DNA from: Corythucha ciliata | Taxonomy: Eukaryota; Arthropoda; Insecta; Hemiptera; Tingidae | Assembly: GCA_038030265.1 (NCBI GenBank) | Contig: CM075942.1 | Span: 49,380,751 to 49,444,750 of the forward strand | DNA length: 64,000 nucleotides | Reading direction: 5' to 3' | Part shown: piece after piece, positions 13,070 through 24,180 of the stretch | How the letters are laid out: each line of letters starts with the position of its first letter | Position numbering within the stretch: position 1 is the stretch's first letter | Translations under genes and position numbers: made by a program | Notes under the pieces: generated by a model | What the model saw: the letters and a program-made list of their open reading frames with translations, nothing else | Told to the model about the DNA's origin: nothing | Database searches by the model: none

Positions 13070-13101
13070 TCAAAAACAACAACAACGACAACAACAAACA
13101 A
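13032..13101 (+). repeat. CAA microsatellite
   Basis: Near-perfect (CAA)n run with a few interruptions. It produces a poly-Gln frame on the plus strand and poly-Val/Leu frames on the minus strand, none of which is a gene. Confidence 0.9.
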
Positions 13102-13124
13102 ACAAACCAAACAATTCCGTCGAG

Positions 13125-13525
13125 CATTTTCGCAGGAACTTAAGACCCGAAAGTTGCAGTGCCGTGATATTCAGCCAGGAAACTTTCAATCTCGTAGGTC
13201 TTGAGCGCTTTCGGGGCCCCAAAACCCAACCCAAGGGTGCTGCCGCCACAAAAAATGCCCCGAAACTTTCAATCACGCCTGAATTAGGACCCAAAACTGT
13301 CAATGTCCTGGAAATTGTGCCAGAAAATGCGTAATTCCCCCAAATTAAGACCCTGACTTTCAAAATCTCAAATATTTATTTCAAAATGTTACAATTACAC
13401 AGCTATTTGTCAGAGGCTAGACTCGGGGCCGGCTATAGACCGGGTCTCGCCATCACTGAAAGAAGCCCCGATAATTGCAATCTCACAAAAACCCGAAACT
13501 TGCTATGTTATACAGGTTTCCAGCT
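13125..13525 (+). repeat. Family C-like degenerate array
   Basis: Words AAACTTTCAATC, CCCAAAACTGTCAAT and CGAAACTTGC recur every 25-45 bp. Much decayed. Confidence 0.4.
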
Positions 13526-13528
13526 CAG

Positions 13529-13664
13529 GGGGTTGTAATAGAAAAGTGAAACACATGTGAAATGAGATGATATTGACTTTAACAGCTAAAATTTATGCAC
13601 ATATGGCTGAGAAATTCATTCTCATCTCGTCTCACATGTGTTTCACTTTTCTATTACAACCCCC
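13529..13664. mobile_element. MITE E1 of a CAG-linked chain
   Basis: TIRs of about 43 bp begin GGGGTTGTAATAGAAAAG and include GTGAAACACATGTGA on both arms. CAG stands immediately left (13,526-13,528) and right (13,665-13,667), consistent with a 3-bp target duplication. No coding capacity. The right CAG is also the left CAG of E2. Confidence 0.85.
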
Positions 13665-13667
13665 CAG

Positions 13668-13798
13668 GGGGTCAACCATGAGCTAACGTTAAAAAATTAA
13701 CGCAAGCGGTAACTAAGGACGCTCTATCAAAAATAATGTTATAACGCCATAGATACCGCGTTTTGACGGTATTTTTACGCTAGCTCATGGTTGACCCC
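13668..13798. mobile_element. MITE E2 of a CAG-linked chain
   Basis: TIRs GGGGTCAACCATGAGCTA (13,668) and inverted TAGCTCATGGTTGACCCC (ending 13,798), flanked by CAG on both sides. Its interior is homologous to E3 and to the element at 59,670-59,797 (GCGTCCTTAG, TACCGCTTGCG on the minus strand), although its TIR sequence differs from theirs. Confidence 0.85.
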
Positions 13799-13801
13799 CA
13801 G

Positions 13802-13930
13802 GGGCCTTATTCCGAGTTGTCGGGAAAAACTCACGTGAGGTGGTTGCTATGGCGAGATAATACTATTTCTGACGAAGCGTCCTTGGATACCGCTTGCGGA
13901 ATTATTTCCCGACAACTCTAACTAGGGCCC
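13802..13930. mobile_element. MITE E3 of a CAG-linked chain
   Basis: TIRs GGGCCTTATTCCGAGTTGTC (13,802) and inverted GACAACTCTAACTAGGGCCC (ending 13,930), with TCGGGAAA/TTTCCCGA pairing just inside. CAG flanks both sides (13,799-13,801 and 13,931-13,933). The interior carries GCGTCCTTGGATACCGCTTG. The element at 59,670-59,797 has the same end sequence and core, so it is a second family member. Confidence 0.85.
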
Positions 13931-13933
13931 CAG

Positions 13934-14480
13934 ATGTGATTGATTTCGATGTAATTTCGTGGCAATATTTGCTAGGCTTAGAGTGCTGTTGAGGCCGGTT
14001 TACCCGGATTGCGCAGCCAATTGAAAAAAAAAAATGTCAATTCATCAAAGTAAAGGCCAGTGGCTTTGCAATTACGCGAAAATAAAGAGAAACAAGAAAA
14101 TTTTAAAACAGAAAAATTACGATTGCGCGTATATTTTAGCCCCAAAATGTTGCAATTTTGTGGTTATTCGTCAGACTTTGGGTGCACTGTCGTGGCCGGC
14201 CAACCCGGGTTCCACGGCTGGCAATTTAGGGAAAATTCAGTCAGACTATAAGCATAAACTCGCGGTTTTACCAATATTCAGATAAGAAACTTACAGTTGT
14301 GTAGATATTTAGCTCCGAATCATGTAATTTCGCGGCTATACTCATTAAGCTTTGGGGAGGTCGCGGGATCTGTAAGACTATATAGACTCCACGTTTACTA
14401 TAAAAAGTAAGACCCCCGGAACTTGCCATTTCGCTGATATTATAGGACTTGAAAATTGGCATTTTGCATATTCTTGTTTA
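13934..14480 (+). repeat. Degenerate array, family C-like
   Basis: Recurring words are GCAATTTTGTGGTTATT, AATTTCGCGGCTATA and GCCATTTCGCTGATATT, spaced tens of bases apart. The unit cannot be defined confidently. Confidence 0.35.
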
Positions 14481-17400
14481 TAGCAATTTCGTTGTGAATT
14501 GGCTACAGTGTTGCAATTCAGCAGCTTTTTGGCCATGAAATGTGTTTACTGAATGACTTATCGGCTTTGACACGTGTAACCGCACGTTCGTAAGCAAAAT
14601 TATTGCTGCACAATCTCACTGGTTTCCCCCCTAAAATAGTGATTTGGCCGCTGTTTATACAAGCTCCAGTGGAGGCAAAATAAAGCCCCCTCCCCTCCCA
14701 ATGAGAATATACCATAGTTATAACGGCCCTGGCAGCGATACGTTTCCACTGTCTTTGGCGGTCGTCGCGACTATATTAAAAGCGTTCAGCGTTCCCTCGG
14801 ACCCTATAACATGAGCCACGGTAACCCTCACGACGTACACATGATCCGGATGGGACCAACACGCACCTGTTATCGTGCAAGTGTGCCTCAACCTGAATGG
14901 AACTTTCCTTCATTGAATATTAAACAATTAATGCGGCTGGAGTGCGCTTTTTTGTTTTTCTAAACTAATTAAACCCGTCCTGTTTTATGGACCGAAAAAA
15001 TGGAGGGCACGACCGGCAGTAAAACAAAACAAAAAAGAGTGTTTTCGTCATCTTTATACTTTCTAGCACGTCAGAAAAATGTTTTCAATGTTGAAAAAGT
15101 AGGATTTTTGCAAACTTGTTACCCTTGGTAGCTTTGGAGTGCAGTTTTTTTTCCGTCCAAAAGACATGCAAAACAGAGACGAGCTTGTTATTTTGAGCCA
15201 TACGTGACCGCACCATCACGACTCTATATTTCTACTTTGGACAACGGTGAGAGGCGGGGGTGAGCTAACAAGAGATTCCAGTGAAGACAATTAATTAGTA
15301 ATTAAACTCTCCAATTCCGATAACATGGAGTAGTAAAATGCTATGAAAAGGGTGACCGTTAATAACTTCGCACTCGAAAAGAGAAAACTTTCTTTCGACT
15401 TTCTTGCCTTCTTTTCCTCCCCTTTTCCTTCCCCAATGCAATGCAATGCTAAACAATTTTGATTTAAAAATGCGAACCTATGTGGATGACTTTAAATAAT
15501 TTCGAGATGCCCGGTCCATAAAATGACGAAGCACGAATTATAAGGCATAACCGCATATAGTTTTACTTTATATTTGAATAAATATATTCCCACCGTTCCT
15601 ATATACCACCCCACCCATGACCCCCCTTCGTACAGTGGTACCATGGTTTTATGAGAGCGAGAGTTACCGAGAAATATCGTCGATTTTTAATGGCCGTGAG
15701 TTGCAAAAAGCCTGGTGCTGGGGGTGCGGAGCGGATAATTTTTGAAGAAGAAAAAAAGTACGGCGCGCAGCCGTATTTTTCGAGCTAATCGTAACAGCCA
15801 ATCGCGCTTACAACAGGGGAACACGGCCTGGAAACTATTGCAATTGAATTTGTAAACGCTATTGTTCGATCAAAGTGAGGGGAAGCAACCACTGACAGTG
15901 ATTCTTCGACCCTTTAGATTTTCTGGACTCCAGAGCGGTCTATAGAGGATCGAGTCAGTCCAAGTTCTTCTCCTCGGACGAATCAGGAGACCTCGTCAAT
16001 TTTAGAGTTCTATGGTTCTCAGTCGTCGGTGTTGCAGAACACGTCGGTGTTTCGAAGAATAAACTTTCATAGTTATCTTCATAGCGGACGAGGTGACCCT
16101 GATCTAAACTCCCGTCACCAACTTATGAAAAAAACACTAATGGAACTTTCCTACTTGACTGAAGCCTAGGAACTCAAAAAGATAACGAGTTTTTTGAATA
16201 AGAGATTCCGGGTTCCCTCAGATTTATCTATTTTTCTTGTATTCATTTATTTATTCCTAAAAATGCACCCGTCCTGCGCCTGTATTGATCTACCTTCTAA
16301 TGATAGATGATTGAGCTATTTCTAGATTTTTTCCTATGTTTTTCTTCTAAAAATAATCATAATAATACGTTTTACAAAAAAGAAAGAAATTTCTCGGAAG
16401 CTACTATGTAATTTGACTATTCATTATGTTTTCACTTTCTCACCAAGGGGAGTCCTCGTACTCACTCGTAGCCGCGCGTCCCTGGCTAGAATGTAAACAC
16501 GACAGAGAGAGAAAATTCTCCCCTCGGCATTTAAATTTCCAACAGCGTCGAAGTATAGTGGATATCTCTTACCTTAGCCGTGACCACACCAGCTAAAAAA
16601 CATCGTGACCCTTTTGTTTTCTCTGGGATAAGGTCAAGGAGGTGTAGGAGGTTCAACTCTTTTTTTTTTTTTTTTCGTTCAAAACGAACTTACATCGTTA
16701 CGTGTTTCTTGGCATAGTTCACCGCCGTAAAAGTAAATTATTATACGTGAAATCAGTATAAGGTGGAGAATGTAATAAAATTTGACGAAAGGATCGTAAA
16801 AATTTGTCATAAACGGCCTTGTACGGTCGATACTTCCGTTAATATTTCATTTAAATTGACATTTAATATCGGCCGTGTGAGGTGGAACAACATAAAGTTG
16901 TTGGAATATTGCCAATTGAATTCACCTTTTATCATTTGAATGTGCCAGATTTTTCTATACCAGGAAACCCCGTTCAAATAAAAACTCAAGTAATCGACTC
17001 GAAAGCAGCATAGAAATCTCCCAGGGGCCAGCAGCTTTGATCTGGCTGAGCGCATAAGCTGTAGGAGTAAAATTAAAATGTCCGGGCCGATTTCTAACGG
17101 CGTTCAGCTGCTGAGGAAGTTGAGGAGCAGGTGTAAGGGTGGAAAGTATAATGAAAAGTCGTCTTCTGATAGTTCATCCACTGGTCACCGTGCGGTGTTC
17201 GCCTCGGAAAATCCACGCTGTCATTTAAACTGCATTCGTAATTTGTAATTCACGATCAGATAATATATTGCTCTACGAAGGTTAATTCTTATCCCCCCCC
17301 CACCTCACTCTTGCTGTGCAGAACTTCTGTCGCCCCCCAAGGCGTTCATTCACAGTGCACAATTATTCCCTTTCAAAGCGTTTTTCTCGATTTCACGGGG

Positions 17401-19440
17401 AATGCCCTTACATGTACGCGAAGTGGTATCCTGAAAAAAAACTGACCCACTTTTGGCCGCGAATTATGCCCCATAGGGGTGAAAATCTCTGCAACCCTAT
17501 GGGACAACAATAAACAAAAATCGGCGGGAGCGCAATGCGCCTCCTTTAAAACTCTTTCGCATGCGCTCGTGTCAACGGGAATTTCATTAATGCACCGTAC
17601 TGGATTTCGAAATCAAGAAAAATCCCCCCCTCCTCATCATCAACAGAATCTATCATTATTATTTTTTTGTGAAAAAAAGCTTGTATTATTCTGAAAACGT
17701 GACCTCTTCCTTCTTTTCAGTCAATTTTCGTTACGGGAGGCACGCTCCTGTTTCTTTTGAATTAGAAAAATATTGTAATGTCATAATCTCAACCCCCCAA
17801 CCACCCCTCAAACACCCAGGCACCCGCCTTTTCACTTTAATGCGGATGTGCTCGGTAGAAATGACTCAATTATTGATTATTGATTATGTCACCGAATATC
17901 AAATCTTTCCTTAAAATCTAGTGCAGATGGGTCCTGCGGGTATTTGGAGTGTCAATCTAATATTACTCCAATTGCCTGGCTTTTCTCGGTGTTTCAGCAC
18001 CCCTCGCTGTTCGCTGTTACTGCATAGGCGAATCTACGTAGAACTACCATCAGTGTTTGGGCCGAAAACACGCAGATTTTGGAGACTTTATTTCCAGTTT
18101 TACGGTAAAAAAAAAATCAGCCCCCCATAAGTCATGGCGCGAGAATTTCTAAAATCTCATAAGCATGGTGTGTCCAGAGTATCTGTGAGAGCGTGCAAAT
18201 ATGGGGGGAGGGGGGCACGAGCACTGGGCACCAACCATCTTATATTAGTTGCAGAACTCTCAAGGTGCGGTTTCTTTCACTCACTTTTGACTCGAGCTCT
18301 TGGATAGCCTCACAGTGGATGAGCCAACCGCACATAATTTTGATTTCGAAGGAACTATAAACCCACGAGAATGGTTTCTGAAAGTGCCAGAACCACGACT
18401 TTTTATTTATTACTTCCATGTTCCCGTAGGAAAGGAAGTTTGGTAATGGCAAAAAAAAAAATTAGCTGACTCCAGATTCGTGTTCCTGGACTCCGAAAAG
18501 GCCTAAATCTCGATTTTCAGTACGGTGTCTGTCGTCCGTCGTCGATTTTATTCTCGACAGACCTGTACGAATGATGGCTCTAAAGTTGTGTCTTCATCCC
18601 TAGATGTACACCGTAAAATTTTAAAACGCTAGGTTGAGCGATATGGAAGATATTATAAATAATGTGTTCGAAGTGAAAATGGCTGGATCCTTATAATTCC
18701 AAGAGAATATTATAAAATTTGATGATCGATCGTTCAAAATCGTCATCTAGGTTCCTATAGAAGACGCTGCTAAAATTTGAATAAGATTTGTTGAGCGGCA
18801 CAGTTGCTACGGGTTGGAATGCGTTTCAGCTCTTTTTTTGCCCCAAACCTATCTCCTATTCTCCTCCTAGGATTTTAGTCCGATTTCCTCTCATGATGGC
18901 TTAAAATTACCACAACAAAATTCCCGATCGATGAACTGGCCATTTTTTCGAAATTCAATTTGGTTATTTTTTAAAATTAATTTTAAAAAAAATTGTTGAG
19001 GATGAATTCGAAGATATATACGTTTCTCTTCGATTATTTTTGAGTTTTTGCGAGTGACTGATCAAATTTTGTCCATTATTTCATTCATTGATCCGGTTCA
19101 ATATTTCAAATTGATAGTTACCGTTAAAGAGAACTATTAGGCTACAATATTCTTTGTTTGTTACGTCGTTAGCATTTGCGTGTTCATATTTTGTATGTTA
19201 TTGCATCACTCTTTGACATGGGATGAATATTGAGAGAAATAGAGCTCTGTCAAGCAAATTTCTGGAACCTTGACATTTTTATGAGAACAGAACTTCATGA
19301 CAGGCCAGGATAAATTAATTAATTTTTATCGGTGAATTTTGATGATTAATCACCCGTGATGGAATTGTTTCGTGAGTAAGGCATGATAATATGTAAACGA
19401 ACGGTGGAAACATGGAAGTAACGTAGGGTCCTCCACGCAA
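14481..19440. other. Intergenic or intronic stretch without a confident gene
   Basis: Unique-looking AT-rich sequence. The only item of interest is a possible first exon at 17,078. Open frames of 60-82 codons (for example 16,807-17,055 minus and 17,316-17,513 plus) show no motif. Confidence 0.4.
17078..17132 (+). CDS. Candidate small first exon (speculative)
   Basis: ATG in an AAAATG context opens a frame MSGPISNGVQLLRKLRSR and meets a good donor, T|GTAAGG, leaving one base (phase 1). The exon at 33,647 needs exactly one base upstream, so splicing across a 16.5 kb intron would keep the frame and give a 301-aa protein with the three downstream exons. Phase agreement alone has a one-in-three chance. 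Read without splicing, the frame ends after 56 codons. Function unknown. Confidence 0.25.
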
Positions 19441-19899
19441 ACTTAAAACATCTATTGGGCGTGCCAACAACACGAAATTGGTTCTTATGAAGGGAAGAGA
19501 GGGGTTTTCAAGGCGGGTAGTAATAATACTGGCGGGATGGAAAAAAAATTCCTCTCCCGGCCAGCATTTAGCCTTGAATTACCACTTTTTAATTTTGACC
19601 GTGAATATGCGATTTCATTACATTTAGCCATGCGAGTTAGCTTTTTTTCCTCAATTTAGAACCGAATTAGCATTTTTTTTTTGTTCGCTTTCGAAAAGCC
19701 TATTCATATTTTGATATTGGTTCAATTTCCAGGGAGACATCACGCTCAGCGTCTGAAAACCCCATGAGGAATGGAAGCAAAGTGCCTCATCAGTATGAAC
19801 CTCGGTTTTTTTTTTATTTTCTTCGCTGATTCCGGTTGACTTGAATGCTTCGAGACAACCTAGTCGAGCCGGATCGAGTGGCATAGTTAGACGAAATAA

Positions 19900-20010
19900 C
19901 TGAGACAATAAACCACAAAACAAACACATAACAAATAAAAACAACAACAAAAAACAATACCACACAACAAACACAACAACACAAAAACAAAACACACAAT
20001 ACAATAAAAA
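19900..20010 (+). repeat. A/C-rich low-complexity tract
   Basis: CAAA, CACAA and AACAACA words run together. The reverse strand gives hydrophobic Val/Phe/Cys-rich frames (19,651-20,004) that mimic membrane proteins but are compositional. Confidence 0.7.
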
Positions 20011-20324
20011 AAATATTTACCTAACCTGAAAAATGAAAATAAAATAAAAACATACAGACAAGCTACACATTACAGTAACTGCTCGAAGTGTCCTCCTTGC
20101 TGCTCGATACACATCTCGCGGTTCTTCGCCTCACCTCATTTGTTGCTCGTCTTAATTCCAGTGGGCTATTTTTTCTGGAATTTCTAATTTTTCAGAAGTA
20201 ATTTTGCCTTTTTTTATGTTTTGCTGTTGCGTGCCCAAATGCCCTAAGAGGACGAGCCACCCCTGACCACGACATTTGTGGTCTGAAAGAAAGGATTTTT
20301 TTTTTTTTTTTTGGAAGCCAGACC

Positions 20325-20560
20325 CACGAAATTCTGTTTGAATTCACCAACCCGGCGAAATTTTGTTTTTGAAAGGAGTGAGACCCACGAATTTTTGCTC
20401 TTTAATACGAGCAGAAACCTGGCAATTTAGATTTTAAGCCTTGGCCTTTTTCAGGGAGCCAAAACCCAGCGAAATTTGCTCTTCTGACGGCTGCGATCCG
20501 GGAAAAGTTGTTTTTGAAAGGTCCGAACCGGCGGAAAGGCTTTTTTCGCGCTACCTGCTT
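20325..20560 (+). repeat. Family B array
   Basis: Units such as CCACGAAATTCTGTTTGAA and GGCGAAATTTTGTTTTTG with GAGCCAAAACCC occur at about 30-40 bp spacing, after a T20 run. Confidence 0.6.
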
Positions 20561-20673
20561 CGTAAGTTGCCCATTACCAGGGAGGTGACACTTAGGGCGG
20601 GACGGGAAGAATCATTTGGGGGGAAGTTCCCCGTTAGACTCGTACCAACGTAACATATTATTCAAAATTAGTA

Positions 20674-20814
20674 GGCCCGTTTTACACGAGTAAGTTTTTT
20701 GTTCAAAAATGTGTTTAATCTGAACACAAATAGACGGTTTGAGGCAGGGAACATCTGTCAATTTTTTTCAAAATGGCTACTTTGATCAAAAAACTTACTC
20801 GTGTAAAACGGGCC
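20674..20814. mobile_element. MITE with ~28-bp TIRs
   Basis: Left end GGCCCGTTTTACACGAGTAA, then GTTTTTTG, pairs with the inverted right end CAAAAAAC then TTACTCGTGTAAAACGGGCC. A CAAA/TTTG pairing continues inside. TA lies adjacent to each end but not in perfect register, so the target duplication is unresolved. It is 141 bp and non-coding. Confidence 0.8.
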
Positions 20815-21375
20815 ATAAACAGAGAAAGTGATCATATGGTGGCAGCATTGTTAATAAAAACACATTTTTTTTGTTTGCTGCTGTTTTAAATAGACGTCGA
20901 CCATTAATTTCAAAAAGTACTTGGAGACTTTTTACGAGATTTTTTTTGTTTCTCGACTATTTCCTCGTTTTTTCTTGCCATTTTGTCAATTTTGTGGCTA
21001 CTAAAATCGAGTATTCAAGGTTACTATGCACAGAGGCCCAAGTGCTGGGAATTTAAAATGTAAAAATAAAGAAAAACCCGAAATTTTAAAGGGGCTTGGG
21101 GAAGGGGGAGTTCATTGCCAAGAAGGGAGGGGTGTCCTAGCATAACCTGACACAATGATAACAGCCCCCCGCAAGAAGAAGCCTATTGGCCTGTGAAAGA
21201 GATTATAGAGTGCGCCACTTATTATCTGAGTGAGTAGGCACTTGGGTAAATAACCCCTAATCACCCAGTAGTGTTGTGAGGCAAGCCAACTTATTATTGT
21301 TTTCATTATTTTATTTCTCCAATAAATTGTTCATTACAGGCGTTTATAATAGACCACTCGTACGCGTCTGAGGAT
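20815..21375. other. No gene recognised
   Basis: AT-rich spacer between a MITE and a decayed transposon-type gene. Minus-strand frames at 21,112-21,578 are uninterpretable. Confidence 0.4.
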
Positions 21376-21590
21376 CGAAAGTTGAAAAAGATTCGACGGG
21401 TGTGTTGCGTTCCCCAATGTTCGAGTAACAATCGAACCCTTAACGTGGCGTTCCACCGATTCCCTGCCGATGCAAATATAAGGAAAACTTGGAAAATAAC
21501 GTTCCGAATGATCGGAAGGGTGCATGATAGGTGTAAATCGGCCTTTATACTTTCCTCTTCGAAAGTGAATTGTCTCACAAATGTCGCAAA
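21376..21590 (+). pseudogene. THAP zinc-finger fragment
   Basis: The frame reads RRVCCVPQCSSNN, then FHRFPADANIRKTWKI. This is the N-terminal half of a THAP domain: the C-x4-C pair, the FHRFP block and the RKxW tryptophan. The C-terminal half that should carry the second Cys/His pair and the AVPTIF box is eroded, and no intact continuation follows. THAP domains bind DNA and occur in P-element-type transposases and in domesticated or SWIM-associated insect proteins. It lies 200-450 bp from a SWIM finger on the opposite strand, so I read the locus as a rearranged remnant. Confidence 0.55.
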
Positions 21591-21826
21591 TCGTTTTTTG
21601 TGTCATTCGATGGTGCGTGCATCGCTGGGTGGCTGAATCGGAATTTGAGCCTCGTACATGTATTTGACCGACTTTTTCATTATTCCCCAAGACTGTCGCA
21701 AATCTGTGCAGCTCACGCGCTTCATAGTATCAAGCGAGTTCCTTGACGAGGGAGGAAAAGGGTATGTCAAAGATTACATTGTACACTAATAGCTCGGCTA
21801 GGAAATGGGTCGGTACTTTGTTGATC

Positions 21827-22030
21827 TCACCTATTGAGGATGAGCAAAATCGTAGTCACGTGTTTGCACTTGCCGCTGCCTGCCTTACACGTGCAACTGC
21901 TCGATCTAATTTTCCCACTGTCGATTTTTACGGAAACCTCATGAGGTGGGCTGTTCAGACTAGACGTTTTCAGGCAGAGGGCACAAAAGTCGACATATTC
22001 GCGGTCTTCAGCAACTACTCCGTACTCTAG
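21827..22030 (-). pseudogene. SWIM zinc-finger fragment
   Basis: The minus-strand frame contains SVKIDSGKIRSSSCTCKAG, then SGKCKHVTTILLIL. This fits the SWIM pattern C-x-C-x(n)-C-x-H followed by an aliphatic helix. SWIM fingers bind DNA or protein and are found in MULE-type transposases and in multi-domain insect proteins that also carry a THAP domain. Only about 60 codons are open, with no start or flanking domain, so it is a fragment. It converges on the THAP remnant. Confidence 0.55.
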
Positions 22031-22431
22031 CATATGGTTATTGGTTAGCCTTAATGATGGCTGACCCTTCTATCATAGGCGTTCGGAAATCCCCTATGTA
22101 ATCAATTATTTCGGGCAGCTCAACTATGTCCGATGCCTCATCCATCTGAAATTGTAACGCATAATAATGAATAAATCAGAAAGCTGCCCCGCTATCTAGC
22201 ACTTAGGTGAACAATAGTGGATATTCTTAGGCAGCGTTCTCAAACCCTGTGCTTACGGCTGTGGAGTCTATGCAACCTATCTAAAAATGCCTTTTTATTG
22301 AGAATACAATCGTTAGTTTTGTTGCATATACTCATAACGCAGTAGCCGTATCAAAGGGGTCAACTAAGCACATTTCTGATGCTAATGGTTGGTCTGCTAT
22401 AATTTCACATGAAATTGTAATTAAAATATAA

Positions 22432-22559
22432 AGCCGGCTCCCCACATGCGGTGTTTGCCAAATAACGAGCAAAATATTAATCAATTTCTAGCATTGCCTA
22501 GAAACCGACCAACTGAAAATTGAAAAATATTTTGCTCGTTATTTGGTAAATAGCCGGCT
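22432..22559. mobile_element. MITE with AGCCGG ends and TAA target duplication
   Basis: Ends AGCCGGCT (22,432) and AGCCGGCT (ending 22,559) are self-complementary. Pairing resumes inside with TTTGCCAAATAACGAGCAAA and its inverse. TAA lies at 22,429-22,431 and 22,560-22,562, the TWA target expected for PIF/Harbinger. Read on the minus strand, the interior (TTTTCAGTTGGTCGGTTTC, CTAGGCAATGCTAG) matches the element at 59,612-59,878, which carries an extra insertion. This copy is therefore the empty-site version. Confidence 0.85.
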
Positions 22560-22562
22560 TAA

Positions 22563-23335
22563 GATTCACCATTTGGCGTGTTGATAGACTAATATTGTAC
22601 TCTCTCAGAACGCAATTATTCCTGGTACGGCACCCTCAGGTTCAATGAAACGCTTATTGAATCTAAAATACTTACATTTTAAGCGGCCAATACTGTATAT
22701 TCCAGCGGGTTGTTGAACACAAATTCAATAAAATGCACTAAACAACTTTAATGTTTCTCAGCGATTCCTGATATAAAATTATCATGAACCTCCCCATCAA
22801 TGCTTTACATTGATAACACCAGATGTCAGGCACTTTGCTTTGAGGCCAATCCACTTGGCGTCACATACCCCCAACAATTATTGGGATATCCCATCAAAGA
22901 GTCTGCCCCCTTGCGGATTTATGGTGAAGTAAATTAGTGACGATACATGGAGGAAAATTCCTACGGTACCAGTCTATGCAATCCAATTAAAACTTTTTTT
23001 TTCTTATTAAGAAATACAACTTTTTTCGATTATTCCACTTGAAAAAGGCAGTTGAGCGTTAACTTTAAAAAAATGTAGGGCCAGGTACTGTTTGTAAAGA
23101 AAAATCCCGCGAGAACACAAGTTCTACATGTTCGCCGTGTCAAATGCGTTCCCCGGTCCAATGCATGTAGCTTAAATTATAAATTATTATTATTTTTTTT
23201 TTGTGATTCCGAAACGTTCGGCCTCCTATCAACCAACTGCCCTAATGGCAGTGAAAAATACTGGGTCGACACTAGAGACCAAAATACTGGCAAATGGACC
23301 AAATATATGGACACTTGGTGCTGATGACACCCGGT
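22563..23335. other. No gene recognised
   Basis: AT-rich unique sequence without repeats or motifs that I can name. Confidence 0.4.
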
Positions 23336-24180
23336 TCATTCTCGGATAGCAGCAGAATGAGTTTCAAATGAGCCAAACCCAAGAAATTCAGGGTTTCTAA
23401 AAAGGCCAGATCTGTGCAATTTTGGGTATTGGAAGCATTAAATCAGCAATACTGTTTTTTAATGCGTAAAATTAGCGATTCAGTTATTTTAATGAGCCAG
23501 CCCTGCAAAATTGGTCATTTGACTAAGCCAACCCTGATGGGGTCGAAAGCGCAAAATTATTCTCAAGATCCCGAAAAATTGAATTTTTGGGTGACCCATC
23601 CCCGCGAAATTGTTCTTATAATAATGCAACTCCGTGAAATTTCTTTTTGGAAGACAACGGGACGGCTAAATCCCACAATGTTAATGAATGGTCCACGTAT
23701 CTCTGAAATTTTGTTTTTGATAAGCACTGGGGTCGGGAAATTCCTTTTTAAAATTAGGCAACACCCGGAAAATGTTCATTTTTTTAAAAGTCTGATATCC
23801 GTGAAATGGTCTATACCAAGGGAGTCAACCCCTCGAAATGGGTTTCTGAAACGCCAGTCCATGAAATTGCGTTATTCCAAGGGACAAACCGGCGTACGTT
23901 GTTCTCAAAGGAGCAAATTTGGTTCTTGAAGCAACTAAAACCACGAAATTGGATGAATATGTCAGTGCCAAATCAACGAAATTTTGATTTTAAACATGCC
24001 TTCCCCGCCCCACGTAATCGCCTTATTGAAGGAACCGAAACCATGGAATTGATTCTTTGAATGAGCCAACCCCGAGAAATTGGCTTCTTTAAGAGAGCAA
24101 AACCCGCGTGATTGGGATCTGTGAGTGCGACAATCCGTGAAGTTCGGTCAAACCCACGAAATGGGGGTTTAAGGGTGACA
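23336..24180 (+). repeat. Family B array
   Basis: Words GCGAAATTGTTCTT, GAGCCAACCC and CACGAAATTGG occur at about 30-40 bp spacing over 800 bp. The 171-codon open frame at 23,414-23,929 is made of these units and is not considered a gene. Confidence 0.65.

Noticed and set aside
13017..13334. Poly-Gln open frame on the plus strand
   Set aside because: Made by the CAA microsatellite and adjoining degenerate array. No start context, splice sites or domain.
19651..20004. Hydrophobic Cys/Val/Phe-rich minus-strand frame resembling a membrane protein
   Set aside because: It is the reverse of an A/C-rich low-complexity tract; the composition explains the hydrophobicity.
23414..23929. 171-codon plus-strand frame
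   Set aside because: Composed of family B units, with a non-ATG opening and no domain.
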